Assembly: GCF_004010325.2 (NCBI RefSeq)
Contig: NZ_SADR02000001.1
Span: 454,239-518,238, forward strand
Direction of reading: 5' to 3'
Length of the DNA: 64,000 bases
Source: Mesorhizobium sp. M00.F.Ca.ET.216.01.1.1
GTDB lineage: Bacteria > Pseudomonadota > Alphaproteobacteria > Rhizobiales > Rhizobiaceae
The notes below the pieces were generated by a model. That model did no database searches, was not told where the DNA came from, and was given only the letters and a program-made list of their open reading frames with translations. Within the stretch, counting starts at the first letter, position 1. Every line of letters starts with the position of its first letter. Shown here one piece after another: positions 1 through 8,071 of this stretch. Both the position numbers and the translations under genes were made by a program.

Positions 1-1
1 C

Positions 2-1078
2 GCCCAGGTCGACCGCATCACCAGCCGCCAGCTTCTCGACCAGCAGCTCATGGAAACCAAGGTGAGTGAGCTTTTGGAACGGCAAAGCCAGCTCAGCCAG
101 CGTCATGGCCGCCTCAGCCCGATCCTCGAACGCGCCGAAAGCGAAGTCGGAACCGAGCCAGCCCTGGGGGACGCCGCACCCGCAAAGCCGGACGAACATG
201 CCGACGCGACCGGCAGCATCGCCCAGCCGATGGCCTATTCGGTTGCCGGTCTTGGCGCCAGCCTTGGCTCCAATCTTGGTGCCAGCAGCCTTGGCACCAG
301 CAGCGTTGGCGACGGCGATACCAGGCCGTTCTCGCTATGGTCGACTCGCTCCGATCCGCTGCCAAGCGAGACGGCGGCCGACCGCGCCGACAGGCTGTTC
401 GTGTCGATCAATGAATCGCTCAAGGCCATAGAGAGCCAGCAGCTGACCCGCATCGCCACGCTTGCCGACAACGCCTACAAGAGCGCCGATGCGATCTCGC
501 AGGCGCTCGAGACGGCCGGCCTGCCGGTCGACAGCGATTTCGGCAAGAGTGATGTCGGCGGCCCGCTGATACCGCTCGACAGCTCGATGATCTTCGATAG
601 CAAGGTCAAGGAACTCGACGAGGCGCTGGATGCGCTCGACCACCTGAAAAAGGAGGCGCGGCGGCTGCCGCTTGCCAATCCCGCTCCCGGCCACTCCGTC
701 ACCAGCCCGTTCGGCGTGCGCACCGATCCTCTCCTCGGCACCGCCGCGCTGCATTCGGGAATGGATTTCCGGGCGCCCGTCGGCATGCCCGCCAAGGTCA
801 CCGCGCCGGGCATCGTCGTCAAGGCAGGGTGGAACGGCGGTTACGGCCGCATGGTCGAGGTCGACCATGGCAACGGCTTTGCCACGCGCTATGGGCATCT
901 TAGCGAAATCGACGTCAATGTCGGCCAGAAGCTCGCGGCCGGCGACATCATCGGCAAGACCGGCAGCAGCGGCCGCTCGACCGGCCCGCATTTGCACTAT
1001 GAGGTCCGCCACAATGGCGAAGCGATCGACCCGCTGCGCTTCCTGACGGTCGGCAAGAAGGTCGCGCCGTATCTTTGA
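2..1078 (+). CDS. M23 family peptidoglycan endopeptidase, 5' end outside the window
   Basis: This is a LytM/M23 zinc metallopeptidase, expected to cleave peptidoglycan cross-links in the periplasm. The reading frame is open from the first bases of the window, upstream of the ATG at 50, so the N-terminus lies outside. Numbering from the ATG at 50, a glutamine- and alanine-rich helical stretch is followed by a Gly/Ser/Leu low-complexity linker (about 65-90) and a C-terminal peptidase domain (about 215-335). The zinc ligands are visible: His235 and Asp239 in HSGMDF, and the HLH pair at 314-316. A typical GxxGRSTGPHLH context surrounds the last ligand. No partner gene is visible. Confidence 0.88.
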   Translation, partial: AQVDRITSRQLLDQQLMETKVSELLERQSQLSQRHGRLSPILERAESEVGTEPALGDAAPAKPDEHADATGSIAQPMAYSVAGLGASLGSNLGASSLGTSSVGDGDTRPFSLWSTRSDPLPSETAADRADRLFVSINESLKAIESQQLTRIATLADNAYKSADAISQALETAGLPVDSDFGKSDVGGPLIPLDSSMIFDSKVKELDEALDALDHLKKEARRLPLANPAPGHSVTSPFGVRTDPLLGTAALHSGMDFRAPVGMPAKVTAPGIVVKAGWNGGYGRMVEVDHGNGFATRYGHLSEIDVNVGQKLAAGDIIGKTGSSGRSTGPHLHYEVRHNGEAIDPLRFLTVGKKVAPYL

Positions 1079-1195
1079 TCCAATTTCCTGGTGGTTGCAG
1101 CCTAGCGTAACCGTGAAAGCGCGAAATTATTTTTGAATTCCATTTGACTGAATAAATCTTCGATGCCAACTTAGCCTCTCTTGAGGGCGTAAGGC

Positions 1196-2362
1196 ATGGC
1201 ACTGCGCGGGACCAATCAGGAGTTCGGGCGGCCGTACAACAGGCGCATCGTGCTCGAGTCCATCCGTCTTCATGGCCCCATTGCCCGCGGCGACATTGCG
1301 AGGCGGGTCGGACTCACCGTACAGACCGTATCGACCATCGTTCGCGAACTGGAAGAGCACGGCTACGTTCTGTCGCTGCGCGAAGAGCCGCGGGGACGAG
1401 GGCTTCCTCCGGCAACCCTGCGGATCAATCCTGAGGGCGGCTATGCCGTCGGCATCCACGTCACCCCGCTGGGAATCGATGCCGCTCTGATCAATCTGAG
1501 CGGCGACGTCATCGAGAGCACGCACCGGGAAGCCCCGCATGCGACGCCCGACCATGCCTTCGAGCTGATCGGCGCGATGGTGCATGAATTGACTGGGCTG
1601 CGGCCCGGAGGCCGCGTTCTCGGCATCGGCATGGCGCTGCCCGGCCCGTTCGGGGTCGAGTCCATGAGCTTTGTCGGTCCGACGACCATGAGCGGCTGGA
1701 AGGACGTGGCGCTGCGGGAACGGCTGGCGGCCTCAACGGGGCTTCCGGCCTTTTTCGAGAACGACATGGCGGCCGCTGCCATGGGGGAGCGCCTTTACGG
1801 CCTTGGGGCCGGATATTCCGAATATTACTACCTCTACTTCGGTGTCGGCCTTGGCGGTACCATGGTGCACGACGGCAGCGCGTTGCGCGGTGCCTGGGGA
1901 AACGCCGGCGAGATTGGGCATATTCCTGCCGTGCCCGGCGGCGAGCCTTGCCCCTGCGGCAATCGCGGCTGCCTCGAAAGATACCTCTCGCTCGAAGCTC
2001 TCCGGCGCCGCAACGTCAGCGACGCCGATTGGGTGGCCGAAGTCGGCCCCATCTTCCACAATGCCATCGCCATCATCGAAAATCTGTTCGATCCTGAAAC
2101 CATCATTCTCGGCGGCCTGGCGTCCACCGAATTGCTTGAACGGTTGGCCGGTTCGGCTGCCGGCCTGCACAACTCGGTCTCGGCACGAAGAGACCGCACG
2201 ACGCCCCGCATCACCGTCGCGCGTGGCGGGCAACATGCGGTGTTGCGCGGCGCCGCAGCACTTGCCGTTTCCGGCGTGCTTTCGCCGCGCTTCGGCCAGA
2301 TATTCACGTCCGAGCGCGAACGCGGGCGTGACCTCCTGAAAGGCCGGGAGATCGCAGCATGA
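1196..2362 (+). CDS. ROK family transcriptional regulator (NagC/XylR type)
   Basis: Probable sugar-responsive repressor of the importer genes that follow. Residues about 18-60 form a winged helix-turn-helix (IARGDIARRVGLTVQTVSTI), followed by a ROK sugar-kinase-like domain. The domain keeps the glycine loop GLGGT (about 218), the FFENDMA segment with its conserved Asp, and the zinc motif CPCGNRGCLE (about 251-260) preceded by GEIGH. The 388-aa length fits the family. Its stop overlaps the ATPase start by four bases (ATGA), so regulator and transporter are probably co-transcribed and autoregulated. The effector is not readable; it is presumably the transported sugar. Confidence 0.9.
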   Translation: MALRGTNQEFGRPYNRRIVLESIRLHGPIARGDIARRVGLTVQTVSTIVRELEEHGYVLSLREEPRGRGLPPATLRINPEGGYAVGIHVTPLGIDAALINLSGDVIESTHREAPHATPDHAFELIGAMVHELTGLRPGGRVLGIGMALPGPFGVESMSFVGPTTMSGWKDVALRERLAASTGLPAFFENDMAAAAMGERLYGLGAGYSEYYYLYFGVGLGGTMVHDGSALRGAWGNAGEIGHIPAVPGGEPCPCGNRGCLERYLSLEALRRRNVSDADWVAEVGPIFHNAIAIIENLFDPETIILGGLASTELLERLAGSAAGLHNSVSARRDRTTPRITVARGGQHAVLRGAAALAVSGVLSPRFGQIFTSERERGRDLLKGREIAA

Positions 2363-3123
2363 CCGAACCCCTGCTGGTGCTCGACAACATCGCCAAGAAC
2401 TACGGCGCGATCGAAGCGCTCAAGGGCGTCAGTTTCTCGATCGACCGGGGCGAGGTGGTGGCGCTTCTGGGTGACAACGGCGCCGGCAAATCCACGCTGG
2501 TCAACATTATCGCGGGCGGACTGGAGCCGACCTCCGGCCGGATGCTGTTCGAAGGCAAGGAATTCCTGGCCAAGACTCCCGCCGAAGCCAAGGCCGCCGG
2601 GATCGAAACCGTCTACCAGGATCTCTCGCTCTGCACCAATGTCGACGTGGTGGCCAATTTCTTCATGGGCCGCGAGATCACCAGGAAGGTTCTCGGCGTT
2701 CCCGTGCTTGACGAGCGCGCCATGGAGCAAGTGGTCGAAAGGGCGCTCGCCAGCGCCGGCACTCGCATCCCTTCGCTGCGCACCAATGTCGAGCACCTTT
2801 CGGGCGGTCAGCGGCAGGCCATCGAGCTCAACCGTTTCGTGCACTGGGGCGGCAAGCTGGTTCTTCTCGACGAGCCGTTCGCCGCGCTCGGCGTCGAGCA
2901 GACGCGGCGCGGCCTCGACATGATCCGCCAGGTGGCGAGCCAGGGCATCGGCGTCATCGTCATCACCCACATCATGCAGCAGGCCTTCCAGGTAGCCGAC
3001 CGGATCGTGGTGATCCGGCAAGGCGTAGTGGCGGGCGATATCGCACGCAGCAAAACCAGTCCCGACGCGGTGGTCAAGATGATCACCGGCGAGACGCTTG
3101 TCGGTGCCGGACCGGCAGGCTGA
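2359..3123 (+). CDS. Sugar ABC transporter ATP-binding protein (single ATPase domain, FrcA-like)
   Basis: Cytoplasmic ATPase of a carbohydrate importer. Walker A GDNGAGKST lies at 38-46, signature LSGGQ at 147-151, Walker B LVLLDEP at 167-173, and the switch His in VITHIM follows. At 254 aa it carries one nucleotide-binding domain, as in the fructose importer FrcA, unlike the double-domain RbsA/XylG type, so it should act as a homodimer. It overlaps the ROK gene by 4 bp and precedes the binding protein by 39 bp. The substrate cannot be assigned from sequence. Confidence 0.9.
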   Translation: MTEPLLVLDNIAKNYGAIEALKGVSFSIDRGEVVALLGDNGAGKSTLVNIIAGGLEPTSGRMLFEGKEFLAKTPAEAKAAGIETVYQDLSLCTNVDVVANFFMGREITRKVLGVPVLDERAMEQVVERALASAGTRIPSLRTNVEHLSGGQRQAIELNRFVHWGGKLVLLDEPFAALGVEQTRRGLDMIRQVASQGIGVIVITHIMQQAFQVADRIVVIRQGVVAGDIARSKTSPDAVVKMITGETLVGAGPAG

Positions 3124-3162
3124 GGGACACAAGAGGGGTCCGGCGCAACAGGAGCGAACGAC

Positions 3163-4203
3163 ATGAAACGAATACTTCTTTCTGTCTTCGGTATCCTGGC
3201 ACTGGCCGTTGCCATGCTCACGCCGGCATTCGCCCAGTCCAAGGGCACCGTCTATTATTTGGTGCCGACATTGCTCGATGAGTTCCAGACCGGCTCGGTG
3301 AGTGCTCTGGGACAGTTCCTGAAGCAGGTCGGCTATGAGATGAAGACGCTGAACGCCGACAACAAGACCGACGCCCAGCAATCGCAGATGAACGATGTCA
3401 TCGCGCTGAAGCCGACGGCGATCATTCTCGCCGCGGTCGATTTCAATGCACTGAAGCCTTCGATCGAGTCCGCCCGCGCCGCCGGCATCCCGGTGGTCGA
3501 GTTCGACCGCCAGATCACCTCGACCCCCTCCGATTTCACCTCGGTGGCGGGAACCGTCGAGATCGGCCACATAGCCGCCGAACAGGCCGAGAAGCTTTTG
3601 AAAACGAAGAACGGATCGGTGAAAGGCAAGATCCTCCAGGTGCTCGGCGATCCTGGCGACCCCTACACGCTCGATATCCAGAAGGGTTTCGAGGAGAAGA
3701 TGAAGGCGTTCCCGGACGTCAAGATCATCTCGCTTCCAGCCATGCAGTGGGCGGCGGATGCCGCCGGGACCATCGTCAACGACCAGATACTTGCCAATCC
3801 GGATATCGACCTCATCTTCAGCCATGCCGCTCACCTCTCGGTCGCCGCCGTCGCCTCGCTCGAGGCCGCCGGCAAGAAGCCGGGCGACGTCATGCTGATG
3901 AGCTCGAACGGTGCTCCGGTCGGTCTCGACCTGATCCGCAAGGGCTGGCTCAACGTCGAAGTCGAGCAACCGCTCTACGCACAGGCGGCCGCCGTCGCCA
4001 TGTTCATGGACAAGGTCGCCAACAAGCGGGAAATCAAGCCTGGCGAATACGATGTGCTCGGCCTCAAATCGACTGTGACCAAGGAAGCCTGGGGACCCAA
4101 CATCAAGATTCCTGGCGCCGCGATCACCAAGGAAAATGTCGACAACCCTGCCTTCTGGGGCAACCAGAAGCCACCGACGGAAACGGTGAAGTCCGTCGAA
4201 TAG
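3163..4203 (+). CDS. Periplasmic sugar-binding protein (PBP type I, RbsB/FrcB-like)
   Basis: Solute receptor of the importer. A Sec signal peptide is clear (MKRILL followed by a hydrophobic core, cleavage after TPAFA around residue 24). The mature part has the two-lobed periplasmic-binding-protein type I pattern: repeated '[15 protein letters not shown]', '[11 protein letters not shown]', '[11 protein letters not shown]' and a second lobe with '[12 protein letters not shown]'. Acidic and Arg residues at FDR are typical sugar contacts. The start has a good ribosome site (aggagcgaacgac). A strong hairpin directly follows the gene, which usually raises binding-protein transcript over permease. 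Confidence 0.9.
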   Translation: MKRILLSVFGILALAVAMLTPAFAQSKGTVYYLVPTLLDEFQTGSVSALGQFLKQVGYEMKTLNADNKTDAQQSQMNDVIALKPTAIILAAVDFNALKPSIESARAAGIPVVEFDRQITSTPSDFTSVAGTVEIGHIAAEQAEKLLKTKNGSVKGKILQVLGDPGDPYTLDIQKGFEEKMKAFPDVKIISLPAMQWAADAAGTIVNDQILANPDIDLIFSHAAHLSVAAVASLEAAGKKPGDVMLMSSNGAPVGLDLIRKGWLNVEVEQPLYAQAAAVAMFMDKVANKREIKPGEYDVLGLKSTVTKEAWGPNIKIPGAAITKENVDNPAFWGNQKPPTETVKSVE

Positions 4204-4219
4204 CAGGAGCCGTGTGAAT

Positions 4220-4244
4220 GCTCCGGGCCACACCGGCCCGGAGC
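4220..4244 (+). terminator. Intercistronic hairpin after the sugar-binding protein gene
   Basis: A perfect 10-bp stem (gctccgggcc / ggcccggagc) with a 5-base loop sits 16 bases after the stop codon. No T run follows, so it is more likely an mRNA-stabilising or partial attenuation hairpin between binding protein and permease than a full terminator. Confidence 0.6.
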
Positions 4245-4255
4245 CTGTTCTCTGC

Positions 4256-4350
4256 AGCGCCGCGCATCCGAACGGACGCGCAAGGACGGTAGCAATTTTT
4301 AATCCGCGCAATTCCTTTCCGAAAATCGATTTGATTTTCGGGGTCATGCG
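4256..4350 (+). repeat. Rhizobial intergenic palindromic repeat, copy 1
   Basis: The segment starts with a GC-rich imperfect palindrome (gcgcatccg / cggacgcgc) and ends with a perfect 9-bp hairpin (ccgaaaatc / gattttcgg) followed by gtcatgcg. The same plan, GC-rich palindrome first and AT-rich palindrome with atgc end, is seen at 45209-45305 and inverted at 24309-24413. It lies inside the transporter operon, between binding protein and permease. Confidence 0.6.
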
Positions 4351-4366
4351 CCAACCGGATCAACAC

Positions 4367-5362
4367 ATGAACCCTCGCACACGCCACGCCCTCGAGTTCA
4401 TCCTCGACAACCTCGTTTGGTTCATGCTGATCTTCGTGCTGCTGGTCTTCTCGGCGGTCATCCCGAACTATTTGCAGCTCGGCATATTCGCCAACATCAT
4501 CGAGGCTTCGAGCGTGCTCGGCGTCATGTCGATCGGCCTGGCGCTGGTCATCATCGCCGGCCACATGGATCTGTCGGTCGAATCCGTGGCGGCGCTCAGC
4601 GCCATGGCGGTCGGCATCCTTTTCTGCTCGTCAGGCATCGGCATTGGTGTGCAACTCCATCCCGAGTGGCTGATGGTTCCGGCCTCGCTGCTGCTCGCCC
4701 TTGCCGTCGGCGGCATCATCGGCGCGCTCAACGGTTTTCTGGTCGTGAAGGTGCGGATGAGCGCCTTCATCATCACGCTCGCGTCCTACATCTGGGTGCG
4801 CGGCCTGGTGCTCGTCATTTCGGGCGGCCGCTCGGCACAGGATCTCGCCCCGGCAATTCGCTGGTTCGCCATTCAGCGCCTCGCCGGCCTGCCGCTCACC
4901 GCCTGGATCGCCATTGCATGTTTCGTCGTCTTCTCGCTGATCATGGCCAAGACACCCTTTGGCAGGCACCTCGTCATGATCGGCGGCAACGAGACCGCAA
5001 CCTTCCGCGCCGGCATCCGCGTCAACCGCAACCTGGTCATTGCCTTCGTCCTTGCCGGAGCCATTGCCGGCCTTGCCGGCTGGCTGCTGGCGATCCGCAC
5101 CTCCGGCGCCACCGCCAATCTCGGCGTCGGCCTGCTTTTCAACGCCTTCGCCGCCGTCGTGATCGGCGGCGTCAGCCTGAAAGGCGGCGTCGGCACCCTG
5201 CCCGGCGTCTATGCCGGCGTGCTGCTGCTGTCGGCCATCAACACGGCAATCAACCTCATGGGCCTTCCGGCCAATTTCACCCAAGTAATCCACGGCCTGC
5301 TGGTGCTTGCCGCCGTGCTGCTCGATGCATTCAAGCAAACCATTCGCCAGAGGCTCGCATGA
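4367..5362 (+). CDS. Sugar ABC transporter permease (RbsC/FrcC-like)
   Basis: Inner-membrane channel subunit of the importer, 331 aa with 8-10 hydrophobic segments. Family features include 'VMSIGLALVIIAGHMDLSVES' early, 'GGIIGALNGFLV', and 'GRHLVMIGGNETATFRAGI' in the cytoplasmic loop that meets the ATPase. The frame is open further upstream (ATG at 4346 and 4214), but those codons lie in the intergenic repeat and hairpin, so the ATG at 4367 giving MNPRTRHALEF is preferred. The ribosome site is weak. The stop overlaps the SDR gene by 4 bp. Confidence 0.88.
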   Translation: MNPRTRHALEFILDNLVWFMLIFVLLVFSAVIPNYLQLGIFANIIEASSVLGVMSIGLALVIIAGHMDLSVESVAALSAMAVGILFCSSGIGIGVQLHPEWLMVPASLLLALAVGGIIGALNGFLVVKVRMSAFIITLASYIWVRGLVLVISGGRSAQDLAPAIRWFAIQRLAGLPLTAWIAIACFVVFSLIMAKTPFGRHLVMIGGNETATFRAGIRVNRNLVIAFVLAGAIAGLAGWLLAIRTSGATANLGVGLLFNAFAAVVIGGVSLKGGVGTLPGVYAGVLLLSAINTAINLMGLPANFTQVIHGLLVLAAVLLDAFKQTIRQRLA

Positions 5363-6129
5363 CCGGCCGGCTCCAAGACAAGGTTGCGCTGATCGTCGGC
5401 GGCGCGCGCGGCATCGGCAAGGGCATCGCACAACGCTTTGCCGAAGAGGGCGCGAGGCTTGTGCTCGCCGATACCGAGGTCGAGGCCGGGCAGGCAAGCG
5501 CCGATGAACTCGGTGCTCGCTTCATCAGCACCGATATCTCGCAAATGACTGACGCCGAGGCTGCGGTCGCTCTCGCGCTGGAGCATCACGGCCGCCTCGA
5601 CATCATCGTCCAGAATGCCGGCATCTATCCCTGGCAGCTCATCGAGAACACCAGCCCGCAGGATTGGGATCGCGTCATGGCGGTCAATTTGCGCGGCAGC
5701 TTCAATGCCGCCCGCGCCGCAGTGGTGCCGATGAAGGCACAGCGTTACGGCCGCATGCTGTTCACCTCGTCCATCACCGGCCCGCATGTCAGCAGCCCCG
5801 GTCACGGCCACTACTCGGCCAGCAAGGCCGGCATCAACGGCTTCATCCGTTCCGCAGCGCTCGAGTTCTCTGGTTATGGCATCACCGTCAACGGCGTCGA
5901 GCCCGGCAATATCCTGACCGAAGCCATCCAGTTGCATCGCGGCCCGGTCTTTATCAAAAGCATGGAAGACGCCATACCGCTGGGGCGGCTCGGCAGCCCT
6001 CGCGACGTGGCCAATGCCTTCCTGTTCCTCGCCTCGGACGATGCGAGCTACATCACCGGGACAACCATAGTTGTCGACGGCGGACAGCTGCTGCCCGAGG
6101 GCAACGACTTCCGGCTGCTGCCGCCGTGA
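5359..6129 (+). CDS. SDR family NAD(P)-dependent oxidoreductase
   Basis: Classical short-chain dehydrogenase, 256 aa, likely oxidising the sugar or polyol brought in by the upstream importer. The cofactor loop is GGARGIG (14-20), NAG is present at about 85-87, catalytic Ser is at 137/138 (TSS), and Tyr152-x3-Lys156 are in YSASK. The C-terminus has the usual 'ITGTTIVVDGG'. It is translationally coupled to the permease (ATGA). It resembles the 3-oxoacyl-reductase-like sugar dehydrogenases. No kinase or further catabolic gene follows, so the product must feed a pathway elsewhere. Confidence 0.88.
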   Translation: MTGRLQDKVALIVGGARGIGKGIAQRFAEEGARLVLADTEVEAGQASADELGARFISTDISQMTDAEAAVALALEHHGRLDIIVQNAGIYPWQLIENTSPQDWDRVMAVNLRGSFNAARAAVVPMKAQRYGRMLFTSSITGPHVSSPGHGHYSASKAGINGFIRSAALEFSGYGITVNGVEPGNILTEAIQLHRGPVFIKSMEDAIPLGRLGSPRDVANAFLFLASDDASYITGTTIVVDGGQLLPEGNDFRLLPP

Positions 6130-6268
6130 TGGTAGGGCTTTCTCCTTTCGCTGTTGAGTAGTACGGGTTCGGCTAATTGCCTCGCTGTACGAGTCACAAA
6201 ACTGACAAGGCGCCGCACTAGCGTTTCCGTGGTCCCCTCTAGCCACTCCCAAGCCATGAGGTCTTTTC

Positions 6269-7807
6269 ATGACCAGGCTAAAACTCCTCATTTCCTTTTG
6301 TCTGGCCGGTTCAGCCCTGGCTTCATTCGCTGCGGCGGCCACCGCCGCGCCTGCCGGCTACGACAAGATCGACACGGTCGTCGTCATCTATGCCGAGAAC
6401 CGCAGCTTCGATAACCTTTATGGCGGCTTTCCGGGCGCCAACGGCCTGTCGAACGTGACAGCCGACCAGATGCGGCAGCTCGACCGCGACGGCCGGCCGC
6501 TTGCCGAATTGCCGCCGGCCTGGGGCGGCCTGACCGGGAAGGGCGTGACGCCGCCGGTGACCGAAGCCCAGACGGCGCATCTGGCGAATGCGAGCTTCTC
6601 GATCGACGATCCGAACGGCTTCAACAAACCGGTCTCGATGATCACGCGCGATCTCTGGCACCGCTTCTATCAGGAGCAGATGCAGATCAATGGCGGCAGG
6701 AACGACAAGTTCGTTGCATGGGCTGATTCCGGCGGCTTCGTCATGGGCCATTATGACGGCTCCGTATTGCCGATGTGGACGGTGGCCAGGAAATATGTTC
6801 TCGCCGACAACTTCTTCCAGGGCGCCTTTGGTGGTTCATTCCTCAATCACTTCCAGCTCATCTGCGCTTGCACGCCGCGATATCCCAACGCCGACACCAG
6901 CCCGGCAAAAGGCCAGATCGCGGCCGTGGAACCCGGTGGCGTAACGCTGAAGGTGTCCGACAACTCTCCGGCATCGGCGCTTGCCGGCGCGCCGAAATTC
7001 GTCAATGACGGCGCCATCACGCCCGATTTCTATGTCGTCAACACGATGCAGCCGCCCTATCAGCCGAGCGCCAACAAGCCGGCCGAAGGCGGCGATCCGG
7101 CCTTGGCCGATCCGTCTGCGCCGAGCACGCTGCCGCCACAGCACGACATCACCATCGGCGACCTGCTGTCGCTGAAAGGCATCGACTGGGCTTGGTATGC
7201 CGGCGCATGGCAGGTGGCGCTTGATGGCAAGAACGCGATGCCGGTGCCGAACTTCCAGGCCCACCACCAGCCGTTCAATTATTTCGCCGCCTATGCGCCC
7301 GGCACTCCGACTCGTGCCGAACACCTCAGGGATGGCGGCATGGACGGCACGGCGTTTATTAGGGATATCGACGACGGCAAACTGCCTGCCGTCAGCTTCT
7401 ACAAGCCGCAAGGCAATCTCAATGAGCACGGCGGATATGCCGATGTTGCGAGCGGCGACCAGCATCTCGCCGATGTCGTTTCCCACCTCGAGAAAAGCCC
7501 GCAGTGGAGCCATATGCTAGTCGTCGTCACCTATGATGAGAACGGCGGGTTCTGGGATCATGTCGCGCCGCCGAAAGCCGACCGCTGGGGGCCGGGCAAT
7601 CGCGTGCCGACGCTGATCATCTCGCCTTTCGCCAAGATGGGAACGGTCGATCACACCCAGTACGATACCACCTCGGTCTTGCGTTTCATCACCGCGCGTT
7701 ACGATCTGCCGGTTCTTCCCGGCCCGATTGCCCGCGACAAGGCGCTTCGCAACAACGACCAGCCGCCGATGGGTGACCTGACAGCCGCGCTTGATCTCAG
7801 TCGCTAG
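6269..7807 (+). CDS. Secreted acid phosphatase / phospholipase C-type phosphoesterase (AcpA-like)
   Basis: Probable periplasmic or secreted phosphomonoesterase of the alkaline phosphatase superfamily (PF04185). A Sec signal occupies about residues 1-27. Metal and nucleophile motifs are 'VVVIYAENRSFDNLYG' (37-52), the mid-protein HDITIGDLL, and C-terminal 'VVVTYDENGGFWDHVAPP' with 'GNRVPTLIISPFAK'. The 512-aa length fits the AcpA branch, which hydrolyses phosphate esters, rather than haemolytic phospholipases. The ribosome site gaggt lies 6 bases before the ATG. It stands alone, so a role in phosphate scavenging is an inference; no pho box was identified. Confidence 0.85.
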   Translation: MTRLKLLISFCLAGSALASFAAAATAAPAGYDKIDTVVVIYAENRSFDNLYGGFPGANGLSNVTADQMRQLDRDGRPLAELPPAWGGLTGKGVTPPVTEAQTAHLANASFSIDDPNGFNKPVSMITRDLWHRFYQEQMQINGGRNDKFVAWADSGGFVMGHYDGSVLPMWTVARKYVLADNFFQGAFGGSFLNHFQLICACTPRYPNADTSPAKGQIAAVEPGGVTLKVSDNSPASALAGAPKFVNDGAITPDFYVVNTMQPPYQPSANKPAEGGDPALADPSAPSTLPPQHDITIGDLLSLKGIDWAWYAGAWQVALDGKNAMPVPNFQAHHQPFNYFAAYAPGTPTRAEHLRDGGMDGTAFIRDIDDGKLPAVSFYKPQGNLNEHGGYADVASGDQHLADVVSHLEKSPQWSHMLVVVTYDENGGFWDHVAPPKADRWGPGNRVPTLIISPFAKMGTVDHTQYDTTSVLRFITARYDLPVLPGPIARDKALRNNDQPPMGDLTAALDLSR

Positions 7808-7845
7808 GACTTCGGCTCGAAATGCGTCACCGCGAATGCCATTGA

Positions 7846-7875
7846 AGCGCCCGAAAACTGTCGTTTGCGGGCGCT
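7846..7875 (+). terminator. Stem-loop after the phosphoesterase gene
   Basis: An 8-bp stem agcgcccg / cgggcgct continues, after one mismatch, into aaac / gttt around the loop tgtc. There is no T run. It is followed by a direct repeat of agctgggtgc (7876 and 7892). Likely a transcript-end hairpin. Confidence 0.45.
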
Positions 7876-8036
7876 AGCTGGGTGCAGATTTAGCTGGGTG
7901 CGGACGCTAGCATCCGCCTGTTAGCCAGCGAGCAGACTTCCGCTGCGATAGCGGCACGTTCGAATGCCGTCGGGACCAAACTCCCTCACCGTTACATGAT
8001 GATATCTGATCAGCCTGTGCTCCAAGCAGCCGGTCG

Positions 8037-8064
8037 TTGACGTCCAGTTGTAGGATGATATATA
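8037..8064 (+). promoter_or_regulatory. Candidate sigma-70 promoter of the FAD-oxidase operon
   Basis: TTGACG (8037-8042), 16-base spacer, TATATA (8059-8064). The predicted start of transcription falls at about 8070, next to the first ATG at 8072. An AT-rich near-palindrome, tgatatatatga, overlaps the -10 and could be bound by the GntR protein encoded in the operon. Confidence 0.5.
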
Positions 8065-8071
8065 TGACCCT

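Noticed and set aside
1834..4347. Very long minus-strand open frame (837 codons) across the ROK/ABC genes
   Set aside because: It is antisense to four clearly recognised genes, has no ribosome site or domain, and reflects the high GC third-position bias of the real genes.
4417..6129. 570-codon frame covering permease and SDR
   Set aside because: Only its last part, from 5359, is the SDR gene; the first part is a shadow of the permease.
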